A DNA stretch of 5,347 bases. It comes from an uncultured Erysipelotrichaceae bacterium. Its GTDB lineage: Bacteria > Bacillota_I > Bacilli_A > Acholeplasmatales > Anaeroplasmataceae. Shown here piece by piece: positions 5,338 through 5,347 of this stretch. Under the pieces are notes generated by a model. That model saw only the letters and a program-made list of their open reading frames with translations. It was not told the origin of the DNA and made no database searches. Position numbers and translations under genes: made by a program. The DNA is taken from assembly GCA_902796895.1 (NCBI GenBank), contig CADBQV010000103.1:1-5347 (forward strand). The letters are read 5' to 3'. Every line of letters begins with the position of its first letter. Positions within the stretch are counted from its first letter, which is position 1.

Positions 5338-5347
5338 ATATAATTAA

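Noticed and set aside
5101..5343. Plus-strand open frame of 80 codons
   Set aside because: It covers the 5' end of znuA and the znu promoter on the opposite strand and has no ribosome site; a shadow frame.

Overview
The window is strongly AT-rich DNA from a low-GC bacterium. Genes are closely packed and carry clear GGAGG-type ribosome binding sites. Promoters have sigma-A-like TTGACA/TATAAT boxes, and TGA is used as a stop (the 96-aa gene ends in TGA, tryptophan is TGG), so the genetic code is standard. These traits, together with the substrate-binding protein type (DRFPF motif), suggest an uncultured gut-type Bacillota (Bacilli/Erysipelotrichia-like or Clostridia). The exact lineage cannot be read from the sequence.

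Layout, left to right. (1) The first few codons of a leftward gene sit at the left edge (1-28), followed by an AT-rich gap (29-289) with that gene's leader and the terminator of the next gene. (2) A leftward aldo/keto reductase gene (290-1378) is fused in frame to an N-terminal two-helix membrane segment; a strong internal ribosome site and ATG at 1114 could also give a normal-length soluble reductase. (3) A short divergent promoter region (1379-1444) separates it from two rightward genes: a 96-aa protein of unknown function (1445-1735) and a diguanylate cyclase with an N-terminal GGDEF domain and a C-terminal GAF-like domain (1790-2836), which has its own extended -10 promoter. (4) A bidirectional hairpin terminator (2831-2865) lies between the cyclase and the convergent operon to its right; both stop codons lie inside its stem. 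(5) A leftward three-gene ABC metal-uptake operon reads from the right edge: binding lipoprotein (znuA-like, 4329-5246), ATPase (znuC-like, 3680-4324) and membrane permease (znuB-like, 2850-3683).

The three transporter genes form one tight translationally coupled unit. ZnuA and ZnuC are separated by one or a few bases, and znuC and znuB overlap by ATGA. Their promoter is a perfect TTGACA-N17-TATAAT. A 7-1-7 inverted repeat sits at the expected transcription start and a second, weaker one lies upstream of the -35 box. Both fit binding sites for a Fur-family repressor such as Zur, so the likely logic is zinc (or possibly manganese) uptake that is switched off when metal is plentiful.

No mobile element, CRISPR array, tRNA or rRNA is visible. 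The most unusual points are the membrane-tethered/dual-start aldo/keto reductase, the reversed GGDEF-GAF order without a product-inhibition site, the Asp-for-His substitution in the ZnuA-like protein, and the paired operator candidates. Nothing here clearly amounts to a new multi-gene system.
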